A DNA stretch of 64,000 nucleotides from Sulfuricaulis sp. (GTDB lineage Bacteria; Pseudomonadota; Gammaproteobacteria; Acidiferrobacterales; Sulfurifustaceae), in assembly GCF_024653915.1 (NCBI RefSeq), contig NZ_JANLGY010000011.1, forward strand, positions 90,959 through 154,958, given 5' to 3'. Shown one piece after another: positions 39,524 to 49,093 of the stretch (position 1 is the first letter of the stretch; each line of letters opens with the position of its first letter). The translations under genes were made by a program, and so were the position numbers. The notes beneath the pieces are model-generated. The model was not told where the DNA came from. It did no database searches and was given only the letters and a program-made list of their open reading frames with translations.

Positions 39524-40648
39524 TCAGCCGCGGGACAGGCCCCCCGCCCCTGGACAACATTCGCTATAACTTGGGATGCCCGGTTTGCGTTCGTACCAGG
39601 CGCTGCTGCGGTTGACGATTTTCACCACCGAGAGCATTACCGGCACCTCGATCAAAACGCCGACGACGGTGGCGAGCGCCGCGCCCGATTCGAAGCCGAA
39701 CAGGCCGATGGCGGCGGCCACGGCAAGTTCGAAAAAGTTGCTGGCGCCGATCAGGGCCGAAGGGCCGGCGACGCAGTGTGCGACTTTGAACCTGCGGTTG
39801 AGCAGGTAGGCAAGACCGGAATTGAAATACACCTGGATCAGAATCGGTACCGCCAGTAACGCGATAATCAATGGCGCACGAAGGATTTGTTCGCCCTGAA
39901 AACCAAAGAGTAAAACGAGTGTGGTGAGCAGCGCGAGGAGCGAGACCGGATGCAGTCGGCGCAGGGTGCGCTGCAATGTGTCATCTCCGCGCCGCAGCAA
40001 GTGACCGCGCCATAGCTGGCTGAGTATTACCGGTATGGCAATGTATAACGCTACCGACAACAACAGCGTGCCCCAGGGTACGGTGATGGCAGACAAGCCC
40101 AGCAGCAGGCCCACAATCGGGGCGAAAGCGATGATCATGATAGTGTCGTTGAGCGCGACCTGTGTAAGCGTGAAGTTGGCATGTCCGCGGCTCAAGTGGC
40201 TCCAGACGAACACCATCGCCGTGCAAGGCGCGGCGGCCAGCAGGATCAACCCCGCGACATAGGAATCGATCTGATCGGCCGGCAGCCAGTCGGCGAACGC
40301 GTGGCGGATGAACACCCAGGCGAGCAGCGCCATCGAGAACGGCTTGACGCCCCAGTTGATGAACAGCGTCACGCCCGCGCCCTTCCAGTGACGGCGAACC
40401 TGCTGCAGCGCGCCGAAATCGACCTTGAGCAGCATCGGGATGATCATGAGCCAGATGAGCAGCGCCACCGGCAGGTTGACGCGCGACAGTTCGAGACGGC
40501 CGACCGCCTGGAACAGCCACGGGAACAGATGGCCCAGCAAAATGCCGACGCCGATGCACAGGAATACCCACAACGTGAGATAACGCTCGAACAGCCCCAT
40601 GGGGTTTCCCGCGGCATGTTTTGCGGTGGCTTCGCATTGCGCGCTCAT
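39524..40648 (-). CDS. acr3: ACR3-family arsenite efflux permease
   Basis: 374 residues, about ten membrane helices, with the conserved cysteine in [18 protein letters not shown] and ALNDTIMII. It exports arsenite made by ArsC. Last gene of the nine-gene operon starting at arsR; the ATG overlaps the arsC stop (ATGA). A Met at residue 17 ([11 protein letters not shown]) is an alternative start closer to other ACR3 proteins. Confidence 0.92.
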   Translation of the reverse strand: MSAQCEATAKHAAGNPMGLFERYLTLWVFLCIGVGILLGHLFPWLFQAVGRLELSRVNLPVALLIWLMIIPMLLKVDFGALQQVRRHWKGAGVTLFINWGVKPFSMALLAWVFIRHAFADWLPADQIDSYVAGLILLAAAPCTAMVFVWSHLSRGHANFTLTQVALNDTIMIIAFAPIVGLLLGLSAITVPWGTLLLSVALYIAIPVILSQLWRGHLLRRGDDTLQRTLRRLHPVSLLALLTTLVLLFGFQGEQILRAPLIIALLAVPILIQVYFNSGLAYLLNRRFKVAHCVAGPSALIGASNFFELAVAAAIGLFGFESGAALATVVGVLIEVPVMLSVVKIVNRSSAWYERKPGIPSYSECCPGAGGLSRG

Positions 40649-41103
40649 GCTTTCTCCTGGTTGTCGCTGCGCGCCATCATTTTCAGTCCGCCGATCATGC
40701 CTTCGACGCGGTTTTTAATTTCATCGCGTGTGGCGCGAAATTTCGCCATGATCTCGTCTTCCGTGCCGGTGGCCTTGGCCGGGTCTTCCAGCGGCCAGTG
40801 TTTTTTCTGCACGCCGGCCGGGAGTACCGGGCAGTGCTCGTCGGCGTGGCCGCAAACGGTGACAACGAGGTCGGCCTGCGCCAGCATTTCCGGCGTCACG
40901 CGCGTGGATTCCTGATGCGAGATATCCACGCCGGCCTCGCGCATGACCGCGATGGCGCGTGGGTTCTTGCCATGCGCCTCGATGCCGGCGGATGTCGCTT
41001 CCAACCATTCGCTTCCCAGATGGTTCGCCCAGCCTTCGGCCATCTGCGAACGGCAGGAGTTGCCGGTACAGAGGAACAGAACTTTTACTTTGCGTTTGTA
41101 CAT
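40645..41103 (-). CDS. arsC: ArsC, arsenate reductase (low-molecular-weight phosphatase type)
   Basis: 152 residues. P-loop [17 protein letters not shown] with the nucleophilic Cys and Arg. Redox cysteines in [16 protein letters not shown] complete the thioredoxin-coupled triad. It reduces arsenate to arsenite for ACR3. It follows the cytochrome gene by 19 bp. Confidence 0.93.
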   Translation of the reverse strand: MYKRKVKVLFLCTGNSCRSQMAEGWANHLGSEWLEATSAGIEAHGKNPRAIAVMREAGVDISHQESTRVTPEMLAQADLVVTVCGHADEHCPVLPAGVQKKHWPLEDPAKATGTEDEIMAKFRATRDEIKNRVEGMIGGLKMMARSDNQEKA

Positions 41104-41122
41104 GTAATCCCCATGATTGACA

Positions 41123-41560
41123 TTACTTCAACCGGTAACCGGCATGACAGGCGACACACTGCTGCGTCACGTCCGACAGCGCCTGTAACGCCGGATGCAA
41201 ATCGCGGCGCACGCCCGCTTCTTCGGCCACGCGCGCGAAACGGCTGGCGGCGCGGTGCATCGCGGTGCCGATGTCCTGCATCGGCTTCGGCATGTAGGGC
41301 GCCATGTGCCCGGCGCCGTGCGACTCGAGCGAACTCATGCCGATCCGCCGCTCGGCGATCTGCGCCGCGCGTCCGGCCTCGTCGCGTGCCAGCGCGGCCT
41401 GGATCTCGTGCAGCGCCGCGAGATGGTCGCGCATGTTCGACAGCATGTGCGCGCGCATCGGTGGCGGCAGCTCCACCGATGCGCGCGTGTCCGGCACGGC
41501 CAAAGCGACGGGTCCGATGAACAGGGTGGCAAGCGCCATGGCGTTGATGAATATTTTCAT
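41123..41560 (-). CDS. Exported cytochrome c with C-terminal CVACH (class II-like)
   Basis: 145 residues: signal peptide [21 protein letters not shown], a mostly helical body and a single heme motif CVACH followed by AGYRLK at the very C-terminus, as in cytochrome c' (class II). It should be a periplasmic one-heme protein. Its presence between an exported sulfurtransferase and arsC is unusual. Electron partner unknown. Confidence 0.78.
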   Translation of the reverse strand: MKIFINAMALATLFIGPVALAVPDTRASVELPPPMRAHMLSNMRDHLAALHEIQAALARDEAGRAAQIAERRIGMSSLESHGAGHMAPYMPKPMQDIGTAMHRAASRFARVAEEAGVRRDLHPALQALSDVTQQCVACHAGYRLK

Positions 41561-41579
41561 GTGGCCGCGTCTCCTGGTT

Positions 41580-42512
41580 TCACAGATCGAAGTCTCCATC
41601 GTAGGGTTTGTCTCCCATCACCACCGGCAATGTCAGATTGTTGCCCCAGTCGCCCCAGCCGCCGTTGTATACGCGCACGTCGCGGTAGCCGAGGTGTTTC
41701 AGTTGCAGCCAGGCGAGCGTGGAGCGGAAGCCGTCGTGGCAATAGACGTACGCGGTCCGGTCCCGAGGAATATCGCGGTACAGCACGGCGAGCTCGTCGC
41801 GCGGTTTCCAGACCTGGGTCTGGCCATCCACGCCCTCGAGGCTCACGATATTGATCGCCCCGGGGATATGCCCGCCCTGGACTGCATGCTGCACCACCGT
41901 GCCGGTGTACATGTCGCGCGGGCGCGCGTCGAGCAGCGTGATGCCGGGTTCGCGCCGCGCCACCACGTCGCTGTAGACGTCGGTCCATTCGACTGCCATT
42001 TTGCGGTTGGCTGGCTTGAGCGCGACATGGCCGCGCGGGCGCTGCATGGATTCTTTCGACAGCTCGTTGAACGCGGTCCAGCCGAGGGTGCCGCCGTTGA
42101 GGATTTTCACGCGCTGCATGTCGAAGCCGTACAACTCGAGCAGATAATAGAGCCGTGAGGCGAGAGCGGTCATTGAGTCGTCGTAGATCACGATGGTCGA
42201 GTCGTTGTTGACGCCCCAGGCGCGCAGCGTCGCCTGGAACGCCTCGCGCGCGGGGAAGCGCATGGTCGGATGCGCGAAGTTGTCGCCCAGATCCTTGAAG
42301 CGCTGTACCTGCAGTGCGCCCGGAATGTGTCCCACGGTGTAGTAACGGTGCGGGTGGTAACGCACTTCCAGCACCACGAGTTTCGGATCCTGAATGTGCT
42401 GTTCCAGCCATTCTGCGTTTACCAGGAAATCCGCCGCCCGAACGCCGACCGGCGCCAGCAGGCACAGCAGCGCGACGATCAGAAATACATTTGTTTGGAA
42501 TGCTGTTTTCAT
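41580..42512 (-). CDS. Periplasmic thiosulfate/3-mercaptopyruvate sulfurtransferase (tandem rhodanese)
   Basis: 310 residues with a signal peptide (VFLIVALLCLLAPVGVRAA). Two rhodanese domains: the first lacks a catalytic Cys (YDDSMTALASRL), the second has YCHDGFRS with the active Cys. It transfers sulfane sulfur in the periplasm. The start overlaps the ATP-grasp stop (ATGA). Confidence 0.87.
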   Translation of the reverse strand: MKTAFQTNVFLIVALLCLLAPVGVRAADFLVNAEWLEQHIQDPKLVVLEVRYHPHRYYTVGHIPGALQVQRFKDLGDNFAHPTMRFPAREAFQATLRAWGVNNDSTIVIYDDSMTALASRLYYLLELYGFDMQRVKILNGGTLGWTAFNELSKESMQRPRGHVALKPANRKMAVEWTDVYSDVVARREPGITLLDARPRDMYTGTVVQHAVQGGHIPGAINIVSLEGVDGQTQVWKPRDELAVLYRDIPRDRTAYVYCHDGFRSTLAWLQLKHLGYRDVRVYNGGWGDWGNNLTLPVVMGDKPYDGDFDL

Positions 42513-43882
42513 GCGCCCTCCGGGCAGTTGGTCGCCGCCTGTGTCCAGGCCGCGAGATTGGTCAGATTATCCGGCACCACCACGACCGGCGCGAAACCGC
42601 CGCCGGGGGTGCGGAAGTTCGTGGTCTGGCCCTGGTACAGGCGCGCGGCGAGCGCCTGGATCGCGCCGTCGTAGACATAGGCGCGTATGTCGAGCTTGAG
42701 GTCCTGTGTGCCGCCGTCGACATGCAGTGCGCGTTCGCTTGGCGGCACGGTTTCCTGGGCCACGTAGTCGGCGCCGAGGATCTCCGACCACACGCGCCGG
42801 GTGAGCTTGTCGCCGCGGTAGGCGGCCTTGCTGCCGTAGCCCGCCGCCGGCTTGAAGAAATAGCGCCGGCGCTCGGCCCACAGCGTCTCGGCGTGCGCAG
42901 CGTCCACGGCCACGGTCCGGGGCACGCCGCGCGTCAGGGTGTCGATGGTCGTCGCGGGCAGATCGAGCGCGCGCAGGAAATCCGGGTCTGAAAGAGAAAC
43001 CAGATTACGTTTGTCGGCGTACAGCGCGTGCGCGCGCGGGTGCGGCGTCAGCACCACCGCGCCGGCCTCGTAGGCCGCGCGCAGGGCGGCATGTTCCGGC
43101 GCCGCGAGATAGAAATCCGTCAGGCGGTTATAGACCAGGTCGATGCGTTGCTCGCCGTGCCACAGCGCGCCGTCGCGCCAGACCAGTTCACGCGCATCCG
43201 CGATCGCGGCCTCGAGATGATGGCGCTCGAACAGGGCGCGGAACAGCAGGAACTCCGGGTACAGGTATTGCTCCGCGGGTGCGTCGTCCACGATGGCGAT
43301 GCGCGTGAGCGTTTGTTCGCCGCGGCTGCGACGCCACTCGGCGTGGAACATTTCGAAGATATTGTTCTCGATCTGCCCGGTATCCCCGGACGAAGCCAGG
43401 AACGGTTCGGCCTCGATGCAGCAGGCACGCTGGGCCCGCGCCAGCGCGGCTACGAGCAGCGCCCCGCCGGCATTGGTGTTGATCTCGATCAGCCGCGGCC
43501 CGCCGGGGTCGAGATGGAAATCGTAACCCAGGAACACGCCACGCGGGCCGGGATCGAGGCGCGCGATGTCAGGAGCGCGCGCCAACGCGCGTTCCCGGTA
43601 CCCGGGCAGGCGCACGACGGATTCGACGGCCTGAATGATCGCGGCCATGGCGCGTGCCTGCGCGGCCGACATGAATACCGGCGTGGCCGAGAACGCGTGC
43701 GGACGTTCGCTCCAGGGCGGTTGCGCCAGCGCCGCCGCTTCCGGAGCCAGCCCCAGTGCCTGCGCCAGGCGCGGGGCATCGAGCGTGCGGCACAGGCAGT
43801 CGCGGTTGAGTTGCGCGGCCAGATCGGGCGCGGTACCGCTGTTTATCTTTATGACCGACGTTGTTTTCGATATGTCATTCAT
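42509..43882 (-). CDS. ATP-grasp family enzyme of unknown substrate
   Basis: 457 residues. ATP-grasp-like elements: LIEINTNAGGALL, a central VYNRLTDFYL region, the nucleotide-binding FFKPAAGYGSKAAYRGDKL and the C-terminal DIRAYVYDG...ARLYQGQTTNFRTPGGGF. ATP-grasp enzymes ligate a carboxylate to an amine or thiol. This one resembles widespread uncharacterised proteobacterial homologues. Neighbours point to thiol, sulfur or arsenic chemistry. Both ends overlap neighbouring genes by 4 bp. No signal peptide. Confidence 0.72.
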   Translation of the reverse strand: MNDISKTTSVIKINSGTAPDLAAQLNRDCLCRTLDAPRLAQALGLAPEAAALAQPPWSERPHAFSATPVFMSAAQARAMAAIIQAVESVVRLPGYRERALARAPDIARLDPGPRGVFLGYDFHLDPGGPRLIEINTNAGGALLVAALARAQRACCIEAEPFLASSGDTGQIENNIFEMFHAEWRRSRGEQTLTRIAIVDDAPAEQYLYPEFLLFRALFERHHLEAAIADARELVWRDGALWHGEQRIDLVYNRLTDFYLAAPEHAALRAAYEAGAVVLTPHPRAHALYADKRNLVSLSDPDFLRALDLPATTIDTLTRGVPRTVAVDAAHAETLWAERRRYFFKPAAGYGSKAAYRGDKLTRRVWSEILGADYVAQETVPPSERALHVDGGTQDLKLDIRAYVYDGAIQALAARLYQGQTTNFRTPGGGFAPVVVVPDNLTNLAAWTQAATNCPEGA

Positions 43883-44310
43883 GGCCTGCTCCCGGCGGCG
43901 CGCCGGATGGTGCCGCGGATCGTCGTGCCGGCGGCGAGCGTGTTGTACACGGTGCCGTACTTCATTACGTTCTGGTGCAGTAGCGCGAGGCGCGCGTCGC
44001 TCTCGTCGGTGTCCACGGTGAGCGTGTACTCGATGCTCGCCATTTTAGGCGGTGCGTCCTGGCGCAGACCGCGCAACGTGACTTCGACGCCGCGCAGCCG
44101 GAAGTGCAGCATCGGCGCCACGCGCTCGATGCCCTTGATCATGCATCCGGCGAGCGCGGCCAGCAGCAACTCGGCCGGGTTGAACGCGTCCATGCGCCCA
44201 TTGACGTCGGTATCGAGCAACAGCTCCGCCTCCTTGCAGGAGGCGAGGCTGCCGTGTGCGTCCAATCGTTCAGCGTTGACACCGTATTCGAGCATCGGCT
44301 TGTCGGTCAC
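43879..44310 (-). CDS. OsmC/Ohr-family protein
   Basis: 143 residues from a GTG start after GGAGG. The family pattern is NPAELLLAALAGCMIKGIERVAPM, with one catalytic-type Cys, plus SCKEAELLLDTD and the C-terminal NVMKYGTVYNTLA. OsmC proteins reduce organic hydroperoxides or act on thiol/persulfide substrates. Only one of the usual two cysteines is clearly placed, so activity is uncertain. Overlaps both neighbours. Confidence 0.78.
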   Translation of the reverse strand: MTDKPMLEYGVNAERLDAHGSLASCKEAELLLDTDVNGRMDAFNPAELLLAALAGCMIKGIERVAPMLHFRLRGVEVTLRGLRQDAPPKMASIEYTLTVDTDESDARLALLHQNVMKYGTVYNTLAAGTTIRGTIRRAAGSRP

Positions 44311-44552
44311 GATGGCCCGCCTCCGAGCCAGCCCTCGACCTTTTGGCGGTCCGGCACGCCGCCGGCGTGTACGACCTTGCCGTCGATCACCACACCGGGC
44401 GTGGCCATGACGCCGTAGGCCATGATATCGGCGATGTTCTCGATCTTTTCGACCGCGACCACCACGCCCTTGGCATGCGCCGCTTCTTCGATGAGCTTCA
44501 CGGTAGCCTTGCAGTTGGCGCAGCCGGTACCAAGCACTTTCACGTTTTTCAT
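44307..44552 (-). CDS. Small redox-active disulfide protein (thioredoxin/glutaredoxin-like)
   Basis: 81 residues: KVLGTGCANCKATVKLIEEAA with a C11-x2-C14 active site and MATPGVVIDGKVVHAGG with the cis-Pro, the TM0996/MTH895 pattern. Such proteins often accompany ArsP/DUF318 permeases, as here. ATGA overlap with the permease; GTGA overlap with the OsmC gene. Confidence 0.85.
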   Translation of the reverse strand: MKNVKVLGTGCANCKATVKLIEEAAHAKGVVVAVEKIENIADIMAYGVMATPGVVIDGKVVHAGGVPDRQKVEGWLGGGPS

Positions 44553-45508
44553 ACGACACCTCTCAATGCGTTGAACAGCAGGCCTACGACCACGAAGGCC
44601 GTGGCCAGATAACCCGCGAACACCCCGAGCAACGGCCATTTCGCGACCTTGCGCAGGATCACCATTTCCGGCAGCGACAGCGCCGTCACCGCCATCATGA
44701 AGGCCAGCACGGTGCCGAGCGGTACGCCCTTTTGCAGCAGCACTTCAGCGATCGGGATAATGCCGACCGCGTCGGAATAGAGCGGTACCCCGACTGCCAC
44801 CGCGCCGATGACCGACAGCAATCCGCCGTCACCGGCGATGCGCGCCACGAAATCCTGCGGCACGTAACCGTGAATCAGGGCACCGACGCCGACGCCGATC
44901 AGCACGTACTTCCAGATGCGGCCGACGATCTCGCGCACCTGTGCCAAGGCGTATTCATGCCGGCCCTTGAGCGAGACGTCGGGCGCTGCGCGTTGCGCCT
45001 CGCCCACGTGGATTTTCCAGACATATTCCTCGACCCAGCGTTCGGGGCGAAAGCGCTCGATTACGAAGCCGCCGACGAAGGCCACCGTCAGGCCGGTGGC
45101 GACGTAGATGGCGGTCGTCTGCCAGCCGATCACCGAGGCCAGCACCACGATCGCGACCTCGTTGATCATCGGGCTCGCGATCAGGAACGACAGCGTCACG
45201 CCGAGCGGAATGCCGGCCTCGACGAAGCCGATGAACAGCGGAATCGAGGAACAGGAACAGAATGGCGTCACCGCCCCGAGACCGACCGCCATGAAACGCG
45301 CCGAGACATTCGAGCGCGCCCGGATGAATTCGCGTACCCGCTCGGGCGCCAGCATGGCGCGCAACAGGCCCATGACGTAGATCACCAGCGTCAGCAGTAC
45401 CAGGATCTTGGTCACGTCCATGACGAAGAAATGCAGCGCCGCGCCGAGGGCCGTGCCCTGCATACCGGCGAGGTCGTAGATGATCCAGTTAGCAAGAGCA
45501 TCGAACAT
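44549..45508 (-). CDS. ArsP/DUF318-family permease
   Basis: 319 residues, about eight to ten membrane helices, with the family cysteine motif GAVTPFCSCSSIPLF. ArsP members export organoarsenicals; related ones move Cu/Zn. The substrate here is uncertain; arsenic is inferred from arsR, arsC and acr3 in the same operon. Confidence 0.85.
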   Translation of the reverse strand: MFDALANWIIYDLAGMQGTALGAALHFFVMDVTKILVLLTLVIYVMGLLRAMLAPERVREFIRARSNVSARFMAVGLGAVTPFCSCSSIPLFIGFVEAGIPLGVTLSFLIASPMINEVAIVVLASVIGWQTTAIYVATGLTVAFVGGFVIERFRPERWVEEYVWKIHVGEAQRAAPDVSLKGRHEYALAQVREIVGRIWKYVLIGVGVGALIHGYVPQDFVARIAGDGGLLSVIGAVAVGVPLYSDAVGIIPIAEVLLQKGVPLGTVLAFMMAVTALSLPEMVILRKVAKWPLLGVFAGYLATAFVVVGLLFNALRGVV

Positions 45509-45544
45509 GATCGCTCCGGTCGAATCAGTGTTGACTGCTGATCG

Positions 45545-45895
45545 TCAAGCGCAACAACGCACCGGCGGCCGTGTCGGCGCGCCGCGCAGACGCTTGCGGT
45601 CCTGCGCGAAGGGTTTGGCGGCGGCGTTGGCGCGCACCGCGGTGTCGAGTATTTCGCGTGCCCAGGACGGCAAATCAGGATTGATACGATAGTGAATCCA
45701 CAACCCCTCGCGCCGGTCGCTGACGATCCCGACTTCGCGCAGCATGGCGAGATGGCGCGAGATCTTGGGCTGGGATTCATCAAGGGCGTGGGTAAGTTCG
45801 CACACGCACAGCTCGCCTTCCGCGGACAGCAGCAGCAGGCAGCGCAGGCGCGTCGGGTCGGCGAGGGCAGGGAAGAAGTTTTCGGCGGTCAACAT
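45545..45895 (-). CDS. arsR: ArsR-family repressor
   Basis: 116 residues, winged helix with the arsenite-binding ELCVCELTHAL (C30, C32), C19 nearby and a C-terminal RCCA. It should release DNA on binding As(III)/Sb(III) and derepress the operon. The ATG at 45895 (MLTAENFFPALADPTR) is chosen; an upstream start would place the 36-bp operator palindrome inside the gene. Confidence 0.9.
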   Translation of the reverse strand: MLTAENFFPALADPTRLRCLLLLSAEGELCVCELTHALDESQPKISRHLAMLREVGIVSDRREGLWIHYRINPDLPSWAREILDTAVRANAAAKPFAQDRKRLRGAPTRPPVRCCA

Positions 45896-45903
45896 AAATA
45901 TAA

Positions 45904-45939
45904 ATATATGCTTGAACATATATATGTTCAAGCATATAT
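45904..45939. promoter_or_regulatory. 36-bp perfect palindrome, probable ArsR operator
   Basis: Each half reads ATATATGCTTGAACATAT or its complement, symmetric about 45921/45922. It begins 9 bp before the arsR ATG. It is AT-rich against GC-rich surroundings. Confidence 0.75.
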
Positions 45940-46040
45940 ATTAAACGCACGCTTTCCCCAGTTAAACACGAGAAAAAGCACCGTTTCGCGGCTACCTAAG
46001 TACACCGGTGCGGCCGGCCGATGCCGGCTGGAACCGGCTG

Positions 46041-46490
46041 CTAACGCGCGTCGCCCGCAGTTTCAGGTGAGAAACGCGCCGTTACGATGCGCAGTACAAC
46101 GAGCGCCACGATGACGCCGAGACCGAGCAACACCTTCTCGGGCGCGTATTCACGGAACCACAGGCCCATGAGCTCGCCGATCAGCACCACCAACGCGGTA
46201 TCGAGGATAAAGGTGACACGTACCCGGCCCAGCGTCAGGTAAGCCTGAAGTGTACGAATGACCTCAAGCAATGCCAACATGATAAGGGAATTGATGATCG
46301 TGTGTTCCGCGAGATCGGTCCAGCTGCTTTCCGGAATAGTCATGAAGGCCATCAACATGTTGAGAATCCCCGCGATCATCCACAGACACAACACGGCAAT
46401 CAGTAATCCCGTTACGGCACGGATCGCGCGGGAATAGAAATCGCTTGTCAGGAAACGCCAGGCATAGTGCCTCGAAGAAATCATGGACAT
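46041..46490 (-). CDS. PsiE-family phosphate-starvation-inducible membrane protein
   Basis: 149 residues, four predicted membrane helices (AIRAVTGLLIAVLCLWMIAGIL, IINSLIMLALLEVIRTL, FILDTALVVLIGELMGLW, LGLGVIVALVVLRIV), fitting PsiE. Function of the family is unknown. It lies just after phoR on the same strand. I see no convincing Pho box of its own. Confidence 0.75.
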   Translation of the reverse strand: MSMISSRHYAWRFLTSDFYSRAIRAVTGLLIAVLCLWMIAGILNMLMAFMTIPESSWTDLAEHTIINSLIMLALLEVIRTLQAYLTLGRVRVTFILDTALVVLIGELMGLWFREYAPEKVLLGLGVIVALVVLRIVTARFSPETAGDAR

Positions 46491-46575
46491 GATGTGATCC
46501 GGTTTTGTGGTATGTCAGAAGCGAGATGATCGGCCTCCTGGATGAAGCCCAGATGACACGGGGATGAACAAATAG

Positions 46576-47871
46576 TTAAATGCGTACCGTCCGTGATGCC
46601 GGGAATACGCAGCGAAAGGTGCTACCGCGGCCGACATCGCTTTCAATTTCCAGGCTGGCGTCGTGGCGCAGCAGCACATGCTTGACGATTGAAAGTCCGA
46701 GACCGGTGCCTCCCGAGGCGCGCGAGCGCGCCGTGTCAACGCGGTAAAAACGTTCCGTCAGGTGGGGGATATGCATTAGCTCAATGCCCTCGCCGGTATC
46801 GGTCACGGCAAACTCGGCGCCAGCACCGGTTGTGCGCCAAGCCAATCGGATAGCGCCCTTCGCCGGGGTGTAGCGCACGGCGTTGTTGATCAAATTGGAA
46901 AACGCGCTGAGCAACTCCTCGCGGCTGCCGAGCAGCCGCAGCGCACGGTCCGCATCGAGCGTGATCGCATGATGTTGCTCACCGCTCAGAAGCTGGGCCT
47001 GTTGCTTGAGGTTTTCCAGCAGCTGGGCCACATCCACGGATTCATCCTTGGTGCGCGGTGGGGCAGTTTCCAGCCGCGACAAGGTCAGCAGATCGTCCAC
47101 CAGGCGCTGCATACGGACGGATTGTTCATGCATGGTGTCGAGGTGTTTCCTCAAATCCGCCATGTCTATTTTGTCCATATGTTGCAGTGTTTCGACATAG
47201 CCGCCGAGCACGGTCAGCGGCGTACGCAACTCGTGCGACACGTTGGCGACGAAGTGCCGGCGCATCTGCTCGAGATTGGCGAGGTGCGTGACATCGCGCC
47301 CAACCACAAGCTTTTGGCTGCTGCCGAAGGGTGTGATCTGGATGGAAACATGAAGCCCGCTGTTTTCCGGGGAAACGATTTCAAACAGTTCGGCATAATC
47401 ACCGCGCTGCAGGTATTGCGCAAAATCCGGATCGCGCAGCAGGTTAAAAAGTCGTACGCCGATATCGCGCGGGTAGCGGATGCCGAGCAGGTTCTCAGCG
47501 GAAGTATTGGCCCATTCGATATCATCCTGCTGTGACAGCACTACCACGGCATCGGGCATGGCCGAGGCCGCTTTCTGGAACCGGGTCAGCATGCCGCTGA
47601 GTTGGTCCTGCCGACGTGAGGTTTGTTTGACGAGTTTGCGTATCTCGTCGAATACCTCTCCCCACATCCCTCCGGCATCGGGGATTTCATCCGCGCGGCG
47701 ATCCTGCAGCCAACGATGCAAGCTGCGCAAATAGCGTAGCGTCCAGGCAATGTAAAAACCGAATCCAATGGCGGCAATCAGGAAAGCGCGCCCGGTCAAC
47801 GCGCCGACAAAAAGGCTTGTAACGGCGATGCCAACCAGTATCCAGATTTCGCGCCACAGGCCGGGATGCAT
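46576..47871 (-). CDS. phoR: PhoR, phosphate-regulon sensor histidine kinase
   Basis: 431 residues. Two N-terminal hydrophobic segments (ILVGIAVTSLFVGALTGRAFLIAAIGFGF...), PAS domain (ALPDAVVVLSQQDDIEW-like), H-box FVANVSHELRTPLTVLGGY, N-box NLINNAVRYTP and G1/G2 DTGEGI and GGTGLGLSIV. It phosphorylates PhoB when phosphate is scarce. Starts 4 bp after the phoB stop. Confidence 0.94.
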   Translation of the reverse strand: MHPGLWREIWILVGIAVTSLFVGALTGRAFLIAAIGFGFYIAWTLRYLRSLHRWLQDRRADEIPDAGGMWGEVFDEIRKLVKQTSRRQDQLSGMLTRFQKAASAMPDAVVVLSQQDDIEWANTSAENLLGIRYPRDIGVRLFNLLRDPDFAQYLQRGDYAELFEIVSPENSGLHVSIQITPFGSSQKLVVGRDVTHLANLEQMRRHFVANVSHELRTPLTVLGGYVETLQHMDKIDMADLRKHLDTMHEQSVRMQRLVDDLLTLSRLETAPPRTKDESVDVAQLLENLKQQAQLLSGEQHHAITLDADRALRLLGSREELLSAFSNLINNAVRYTPAKGAIRLAWRTTGAGAEFAVTDTGEGIELMHIPHLTERFYRVDTARSRASGGTGLGLSIVKHVLLRHDASLEIESDVGRGSTFRCVFPASRTVRI

Positions 47872-47875
47872 GGGG

Positions 47876-48565
47876 TCAGTTTTCCGTGGACAGTCGGTAG
47901 CCGGAGCCCCGTACCGTCTGGATCAGGCGGTCGTGTCCGGTCGCGGTAAGGATTTTGCGCAGGCGTCGTATATGCACATCCACCGTTCGCTCTTCCACGT
48001 AGACGGTGTTGCCCCATACGCCATCGAGCAGGCGTTCGCGCGCGTGCACTCTCTCGGGATGGGTCATGAAAAAATGCAGCAGGCGGAATTCTGTCGGGCC
48101 CAGCTCCAGATCGTGCCCGTGCGCCCTGACTCGATGCGTGGATGGATCCAGTGACAGTCCGCTTATTTCTACGGGTAATTCGACTGCGTGAGGCGTGGTG
48201 CGCCGCAACAGCGCCCGAATCCGGGAGAGCAGTTCGCGGGTGGAAAAGGGTTTGGTGATGAAATCATCCGCCCCGCTGTCGAGCCCCTTCACCTTGTCTT
48301 CCTCTTCCGTGCGGGCCGTCAGCATGATAACGGGAATATCCTGTGTGAGTTTCTCGCGCCGCAGACGGTGCGCATATTCTACACCGCTGATTTTTGGCAG
48401 CATCCAGTCGAGCAGGATCAGATCAGGTTTGTCCGCGATGATGCGTATCTGGGCTTCGGTGGCATCGGCGGCTTGGAGGCAGACGAAGTTGGCCTGCGCC
48501 AGCGCGAGACATACCATCTGCCGGATCGCGGATTCGTCGTCAACGATGAGGATTTTTGCCCGCAT
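47876..48565 (-). CDS. phoB: PhoB, phosphate-regulon response regulator
   Basis: 229 residues. Receiver domain with LILLDWML (phospho-acceptor Asp), VIMLTAR and FITKPFS, then an OmpR-type winged helix with [12 protein letters not shown] and VRGSGYRLS. The ATG at 48565 fits PhoB; the frame extends upstream but without homology. The predicted site in this window is at 39437-39455. Confidence 0.95.
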   Translation of the reverse strand: MRAKILIVDDESAIRQMVCLALAQANFVCLQAADATEAQIRIIADKPDLILLDWMLPKISGVEYAHRLRREKLTQDIPVIMLTARTEEEDKVKGLDSGADDFITKPFSTRELLSRIRALLRRTTPHAVELPVEISGLSLDPSTHRVRAHGHDLELGPTEFRLLHFFMTHPERVHARERLLDGVWGNTVYVEERTVDVHIRRLRKILTATGHDRLIQTVRGSGYRLSTEN

Positions 48566-48706
48566 GTTTTCAGTGTCCGGGCGCATGACCCTTTGAATTA
48601 GCGCTATTTCATACCATAAATATTGCATTTTGGTTACCATTACCGGCTTGGTGCCTGGTCCGACCGTAAAATCCGGGCAGGCTGTGTCACACAAGGCAGG
48701 AAAAGC

Positions 48707-49087
48707 ATGAGCCAGAAAACCGTCAGACCGACCGATATCAAGTTGCACCAGAAATCGCGCCTTCTCGAAGTGGCGTTCGATGATGACAGCCATTTCAAGT
48801 TTCCCTGTGAATATCTTAGGGTGTATTCGCCTTCTGCCGAGGTCCGCGGCCATTCACCGGGGCAGGAAGTACTCCAGGTCGGCAAGGAGAATGTGAACAT
48901 CACTCAAATTGAGCCGGTGGGCACTTATGCCATCTGCCTGTATTTCGACGATGGCCACAGCACCGGTATTTACTCCTGGGACTGGCTGCACGATTTGGGG
49001 GTGAACCAGGAAAAGTTGTGGAAGCAGTATCTGGAGCGTCTTGCCAAGGCTGGCCATCAGCGCAAGCCTGCCAAAACGGCGGAGTAA
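48707..49087 (+). CDS. DUF971 (GBBH-like) protein upstream of ubiE
   Basis: 126 residues with the DUF971 core: [32 protein letters not shown] and [25 protein letters not shown]. Such proteins sit next to ubiE in many proteobacteria; role unknown. The stop is 6 bp before ubiE. Confidence 0.85.
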   Translation: MSQKTVRPTDIKLHQKSRLLEVAFDDDSHFKFPCEYLRVYSPSAEVRGHSPGQEVLQVGKENVNITQIEPVGTYAICLYFDDGHSTGIYSWDWLHDLGVNQEKLWKQYLERLAKAGHQRKPAKTAE

Positions 49088-49093
49088 TTTTTC

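Noticed and set aside
43028..44410. 460-codon plus-strand frame opposite the ATP-grasp and OsmC genes
   Set aside because: Shadow of overlapping minus-strand genes with family motifs.
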